Positions 60,536 through 64,000 of a stretch of DNA of 64,000 nt are shown here, in pieces; position 1 is the first letter of the stretch; each line of letters begins with the position of its first letter. The notes below the pieces were generated by a model, which did not search any database, had not been told where the DNA came from, and saw only the letters and a program-made list of their open reading frames with translations. Source of the DNA: G963668655 sp963668655 (GTDB lineage Bacteria > Myxococcota_A > SURF-8); NCBI GenBank assembly GCA_963668655.2, contig CAXXPQ010000003.1, forward strand, positions 434,001 through 498,000. The letters run 5' to 3'. The translations under genes and the position numbers were made by a program.

Positions 60536-61261
60536 ATGCAACGTTTATCGGAAAATATCGCTCTGGTCCGCACGGCCCCGGTCTCCAACATCTGGATGCT
60601 GACCGACGCGGACGGTCGTCGGTTTCTGATCGATACGGGTTTCCGAACCGACCGGCTGGCCTTGAAAAACAGCCTGCGGCGGGCCGGCGTGACGAAACGC
60701 GGAGACATCGCCGCCATCCTGCTGACTCATCGACACAGCGACCACGCGGGGAATGTCGCCTGGCTGAAGGAAAGATACGATTGTCCGGTGTTCTGTCACG
60801 CCTACGACCGTCCGATCCTTTTGGGTGAACGTCAGCCGAAGCCCCTCTGGCACGGCGTGGGCGGCGTTTACGACCGTATCTGCTGCTTCCTGGAGGATCG
60901 CTTCCCCATCCGGACCTTCGTGGACGGAGCGTTTCATACCGGCCCCTGGCAACACGGTTTTCACATCTATCCCGCTCACGGCCACACGGAAGGCTCCGTG
61001 ATGATCTACCACAAGCCCACCGAAACGCTGTTTACCGGGGATGCCCTTCTGACCGGTTTCCCTCCCTTCCGGATGTTCGAGCGTTTTCAGCTCGCTTTCG
61101 CCGCCTACAGCCTCGATGTGGAAAAGTGCCATCGCTACGTGCTTGATTTTCTTGAAGATCCTCCGCCTATCCGGCAGATTTGCCCGGGGCACGGACCGTA
61201 TGTCGGCATACAAGCGCAGGATAAGCTGAAAGCGTTTCGCATGGGCTTTCCGGCAAACTGA
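60536..61261 (+). CDS. MBL-fold metallo-hydrolase
   Basis: A 241-residue enzyme 15 bases after the lipoprotein. The metal motif is H65, H67, D69 and H70 in LLTHRHSDHAGN; YPAHGHTEGS holds the next His and TLFTGDALLTG the bridging Asp; ICPGHGPY the final His. The shape is that of glyoxalase II-like or quorum-lactonase-like hydrolases; the substrate is unknown. No signal peptide. Confidence 0.9.
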   Translation: MQRLSENIALVRTAPVSNIWMLTDADGRRFLIDTGFRTDRLALKNSLRRAGVTKRGDIAAILLTHRHSDHAGNVAWLKERYDCPVFCHAYDRPILLGERQPKPLWHGVGGVYDRICCFLEDRFPIRTFVDGAFHTGPWQHGFHIYPAHGHTEGSVMIYHKPTETLFTGDALLTGFPPFRMFERFQLAFAAYSLDVEKCHRYVLDFLEDPPPIRQICPGHGPYVGIQAQDKLKAFRMGFPAN

Positions 61262-61361
61262 CCCGGGGCTCCACGGAATCCATTCAATTGATCTTTTTCA
61301 CTTGCATTTTTATTTCGTGCGTCCTATTCTACGCCCGAAGTTCGATTCGATACATCCGGGC

Positions 61362-61390
61362 TTGCGGAGGGAAGCGGTTTTCGCTATACT
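61362..61390 (+). promoter_or_regulatory. Possible promoter of lipoprotein gene
   Basis: TTGCGG (61362-61367) and TATACT (61385-61390), 17 bases apart, leave a leader of about 110 bases before 61505. Confidence 0.5.
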
Positions 61391-61504
61391 CTTATTTCTT
61401 TTAACCGGATTTCGACATGAACGACGACCAAAATAATGGTTTTGTGACATACGGACGGAAGTCCACATAAAGAAAAGTTCGGTGTTTTCCGAAAGGAGGA
61501 ACGA

Positions 61505-62218
61505 ATGCGCATTCTGACTCTGACCCTGTTTCTGATGGTATCGCTCGGCTTCATGGCCGCCGGGTGCACGAATCATTGCGAACCCTGCTATAAAGACATG
61601 CACGTCTGGAAATACCCGCCGAAAGACGACGATGCCGCCAAAGCACAGCTTGGAAAATTCGCCAGTCCGGATTGCCGCGGTGTGATGCCCCATTGGGCGT
61701 GGAAAGGCGAACAGGAAGGCAACCTGGAATGCCGTGACTACAAACTTCCTCCGCAATACGCCCGGCAGATCGGCCAGAAGATGAGTTACATGGTCACCAA
61801 GGTTTTCGACGACGTGGCCGGTGTCAGCGTGGCGTTCGATCAGATGAACTATGCACGTATGATGATTAACACCATCCAGGAATGCGGCATCAAGATTTCG
61901 GCCACGCAGTTGAAAAACAGCTCGCCCGTCTGTGAAAAAGGCGGAGACCGTAACGACACCTTCGAGCCGCATCTGTACGTCAAACGCACCTACAAGGTGA
62001 ACTGGTCCAACTCGTACAAAATGAGCAAAAAAGATTTGTTCAAACTGAAAAACGCCTGGGCCGAGATCTCCGAGAAACTGCCGGGCATGGAAGTCGAATT
62101 CAAGGACGACAAGGAATACGGCCTGTTGATGGTCAAATGGCCGGAAGTTTGGGCGGCCTGGAAGCACGGAAGCCTGGTGAAGGGGCGCTGCCAGCATCAG
62201 GTGAAGTGGGACGAATAA
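61505..62218 (+). CDS. Lipoprotein of unknown function
   Basis: GAAAGGAGGAACGA is a strong ribosome site. The 237-residue product has a lipoprotein signal (MRILTLTLFLMVSLGFMAAGC) followed by a cluster of Cys (TNHCEPCYKDMHVW). The mature part is a single soluble domain with Cys pairs (DCRGVMPHWAWKGEQEGNLEC; QECGIKISATQLKNSSPVC; KGRCQHQV) that may form disulphides. No DGD linker, in contrast to the other lipoproteins. Not recognised. Terminator follows. Confidence 0.75.
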   Translation: MRILTLTLFLMVSLGFMAAGCTNHCEPCYKDMHVWKYPPKDDDAAKAQLGKFASPDCRGVMPHWAWKGEQEGNLECRDYKLPPQYARQIGQKMSYMVTKVFDDVAGVSVAFDQMNYARMMINTIQECGIKISATQLKNSSPVCEKGGDRNDTFEPHLYVKRTYKVNWSNSYKMSKKDLFKLKNAWAEISEKLPGMEVEFKDDKEYGLLMVKWPEVWAAWKHGSLVKGRCQHQVKWDE

Positions 62219-62239
62219 TCGTCCGGTTCCGTTATCGAC

Positions 62240-62278
62240 AAAAGCCTCGCTTCTTTCGGGAAACGAGGCTTTTTTTTC
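62240..62278 (+). terminator. Rho-independent terminator
   Basis: AAAAGCCTCG (62240-62249) pairs with CGAGGCTTTT (62264-62273) and is followed by more T residues. Confidence 0.93.
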
Positions 62279-62293
62279 GTATATCGGTTTGGC

Positions 62294-62334
62294 AAGAAAA
62301 AAAGCCGCCCCGTCGAAATCGGCGAGGCGGCTTT
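62294..62334 (-). terminator. Rho-independent terminator of pgk-tpiA
   Basis: AAAGCCGCC (62301-62309) pairs with GGCGGCTTT (62326-62334); on the minus strand it is followed by a T-rich stretch. Confidence 0.88.
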
Positions 62335-62359
62335 CTTCTATCCGAGAGAAATCTCGGGG

Positions 62360-63112
62360 TTATTTATAGTTCGCGATCCCGGCGAAGGAATCCGCCTTCA
62401 GCGACGCACCGCCCACCAACCCGCCATCGATGTCCGGCCGGCTCATCAACCCGGCGGCGTTCGCCGGTTTCACGGATCCTCCGTAAAGAATTCGAATGGC
62501 CTCCGCCACCTCTTTTCCGTGATGAACGGACAGCTTTTCACGAATGAAAGCATGCACTTCCTGAGCCTGCTCGTCGGTCGCGGTTTTGCCGGTTCCGATG
62601 GCCCAGACCGGCTCATAGGCGATGACGATTTTCTTCGCCCGATCCGGAGACATACCCTGAACGGCCCGATCCATCTGGTAACCCACGCGGTCGAAGGTTC
62701 TTCCCTGTTCCCGCTCCTCCAGACTTTCGCCCACGCAGATGATGGGAATCAGCCCGGCGTCCAGAGCGGCTTCCGTTTTTTCCCGAATGAATTCATCCGT
62801 CTCGAAGAAGTACATGCGCCGCTCCGAATGCCCCAGAATGACGTACGAGCATCCCAGCGCTTTCAGCATGCCCGCCGAGACCTCGCCCGTATAAGCGCCT
62901 TCCGCCTTGGGATAAAGATTTTGCGCGCCCAGCCGGATCGAACTTCCGGAAAGGGCCTCTCCCACGGCGGCCAGGCAGGGAAACGGCGGACAGACGAGGA
63001 TTTCCACGTCTTTTACGTCCTTCGTCTGTTCGATCAACCCGCGCACCAGGTCCACGCCTTCCTCGGGCGTCTTGTACATCTTCCAGTTTCCGGCGATCAA
63101 CGGAGTTCTCAT
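62360..63112 (-). CDS. tpiA: Triosephosphate isomerase
   Basis: A 250-residue TIM, the standard length. Catalytic residues K11 (GNWKMY), H95 (ILGHSERR) and E167 (AYEPVWAIGTG) are at their normal positions, and the phosphate loop IRILYGGSVKPANA is intact. It interconverts DHAP and glyceraldehyde 3-phosphate. It follows pgk (19-base gap) in the same transcript, a common glycolytic arrangement. Confidence 0.97.
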   Translation of the reverse strand: MRTPLIAGNWKMYKTPEEGVDLVRGLIEQTKDVKDVEILVCPPFPCLAAVGEALSGSSIRLGAQNLYPKAEGAYTGEVSAGMLKALGCSYVILGHSERRMYFFETDEFIREKTEAALDAGLIPIICVGESLEEREQGRTFDRVGYQMDRAVQGMSPDRAKKIVIAYEPVWAIGTGKTATDEQAQEVHAFIREKLSVHHGKEVAEAIRILYGGSVKPANAAGLMSRPDIDGGLVGGASLKADSFAGIANYK

Positions 63113-63131
63113 GGGCCTGTCCTTTCCGGTT

Positions 63132-64000
63132 TCAGCTTTCCAGGGCCAGAAGGCCGGGGAGTTTTTTGCCTTCCACGAATTCCATGGAGGCCCCGCCTCC
63201 GGTGGAAATGTGGCTGATTCGATCGGCCACGCCGGAGCGGTTCACCGCCGCCACGGAATCGCCGCCGCCGATGACGCTTAGTCCGTCGTTGTCGGCCACC
63301 GCGTTCGCCACGGCCATGGTGCCTTCCGCGAAGGCGTCGATCTCGAAGACGCCCATGGGTCCGTTCCAAAAGACGGTCCGGGCCTTGGCGATCTCTTCCG
63401 CAAAGAGTTTCCGCGTCCGGGGACCGATATCCAGGCCCATCATGTCTTGCGGGATTTCTTCATTCGTCGCGATATGCGTCTCAACGCCCTCCGCGGGTTC
63501 CAGCGCCACGACATGATCCTCGGGCAGAAGCAGGCTCACACGCCGCGCCTTGGCTCCCTTGATGGCTTTCTCGGCCACCTCAAGGAAGTCCTTCTCCAGA
63601 AGCGACTTGCCGATATCCACGCCGGAGGCTTTCAGGAAGGTATAGGCCATTCCTCCGCCGATAATCATGCTGTCCACGTGATCCAGCAGGTTTTCCACGA
63701 CCTTGATCTTGTCGGACACCTTCGCCCCGCCGAGAATCGCAAGAAACGGTTTCTCCGGATTGTCAAGCAGCGGCTTCAGGTTGCGGATTTCCTTTTCCAT
63801 CAGATAGCCCGCCGCCTTTTCCTTCACGAAACGAGTGATCCCCACCGTGGAGGCATGGGCGCGATGGGCGGTGCCGAAAGCGTCGTTCACGTAGATGTCG
63901 CAGTAGGCGGCCAGTTTCTTGGAAAAAGCCTCGTCGTTGTCGGTCTCTTCCTTGTGAAACCGCAGGTTCTCCAGAAGAGCGATCTGCCCGGCGCGCAGAT
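63132..64000 (-). CDS. pgk: Phosphoglycerate kinase (N-terminus beyond window edge)
   Basis: The frame is open to base 64000, so the N-terminus is outside the window; the 289 residues present begin RAGQIALLENLRFHKEETDN, which includes the conserved ENLRF strand. IYVNDAFGTAHRAHAST, FLAILGGAKVSDKIKVVENLL, VDSMIIGGGMAYTFL, FWNGPMGVFEIDAF and SVIGGGDSVAAVNRSG follow, all PGK hallmarks. It transfers phosphate between 1,3-bisphosphoglycerate and ADP and is co-transcribed with tpiA. Confidence 0.96.
   Translation of the reverse strand, partial: LRAGQIALLENLRFHKEETDNDEAFSKKLAAYCDIYVNDAFGTAHRAHASTVGITRFVKEKAAGYLMEKEIRNLKPLLDNPEKPFLAILGGAKVSDKIKVVENLLDHVDSMIIGGGMAYTFLKASGVDIGKSLLEKDFLEVAEKAIKGAKARRVSLLLPEDHVVALEPAEGVETHIATNEEIPQDMMGLDIGPRTRKLFAEEIAKARTVFWNGPMGVFEIDAFAEGTMAVANAVADNDGLSVIGGGDSVAAVNRSGVADRISHISTGGGASMEFVEGKKLPGLLALES

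Overview
The window looks like a chromosomal segment from a GC-rich, double-membraned bacterium, most like a deltaproteobacterial or Myxococcota-type lineage. The clues are many secreted lipoproteins with Asp-Gly-Asp linkers, a zinc-ribbon/GYF-like/TPR protein, PilZ-TPR and PqqD/cyclic-nucleotide-binding fusions, and aerobic-type central metabolism beside oxygen-sensitive radical-SAM and rubredoxin genes. The lineage is inferred from style only; there is no rRNA gene here.

Layout. Positions 1-9.1 kb carry DGD-linker lipoproteins (a CocE-type hydrolase cut by the left edge, a beta-propeller protein, a ZU5-like protein and a multi-domain protein) plus a flippase-like membrane protein. This stretch is interrupted at 1.0-3.3 kb by an IS4-family element with an amber-interrupted transposase, into whose 5' end an IS5-family element has inserted. 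A tRNA-Phe gene follows at 9.28 kb. Then come an old-yellow-enzyme/dienoyl-CoA-reductase-type oxidoreductase, two overlapping GT4 glycosyltransferases, sucCD, rubredoxin, a zinc-ribbon/TPR membrane protein, an acyl-CoA dehydrogenase and an EncFtn-like mini-ferritin.

An AT-rich accessory patch (about 24.7-26.3 kb) holds an unrecognised membrane-anchored protein, a decayed stretch, and an XRE regulator plus small membrane protein cassette with its own operator and a probably leaderless promoter. From 26.3 to 34.9 kb are two tandem DUF2804 genes, a double-PilZ/TPR protein, methylmalonyl-CoA epimerase, a FabH-type ketosynthase, an M49-like metallopeptidase, panD (with a possible upstream ORF) and a KamA-type radical SAM enzyme. 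At about 35.04-35.16 kb the sequence shows a promoter, a 25-bp closing stem with one mismatch and a T-tract: a strong candidate for an unannotated small RNA.

From 35 to 48 kb: a HAMP membrane protein, AmrS, a translationally coupled operon of an active-type M16 peptidase, an inactive-type M16 partner and a VWA protein, an RRM RNA-binding protein with a structured leader, two large DGD lipoproteins (one a lipase-like hydrolase), a one-domain voltage-gated cation channel with a calcium-type filter, and a peroxiredoxin-like lipoprotein. From 48 to 64 kb: a large PEP/pyruvate-binding-domain protein, gdhA, a PqqD-TM-double-cNMP protein, a GspG-like small protein, a coupled cassette of two PP-loop enzymes (one LarE) and a CPBP protease, a repeat-rich lipoprotein, an MBL hydrolase, an unknown lipoprotein, tpiA and pgk (cut by the right edge).

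Together sucCD, mce, the acyl-CoA dehydrogenase, gdhA and tpiA/pgk indicate heterotrophic metabolism using fatty, branched or propionyl-type substrates and amino acids. The density of secreted proteins suggests an elaborate cell surface. No CRISPR array, prophage, integron or classical defence island was seen.
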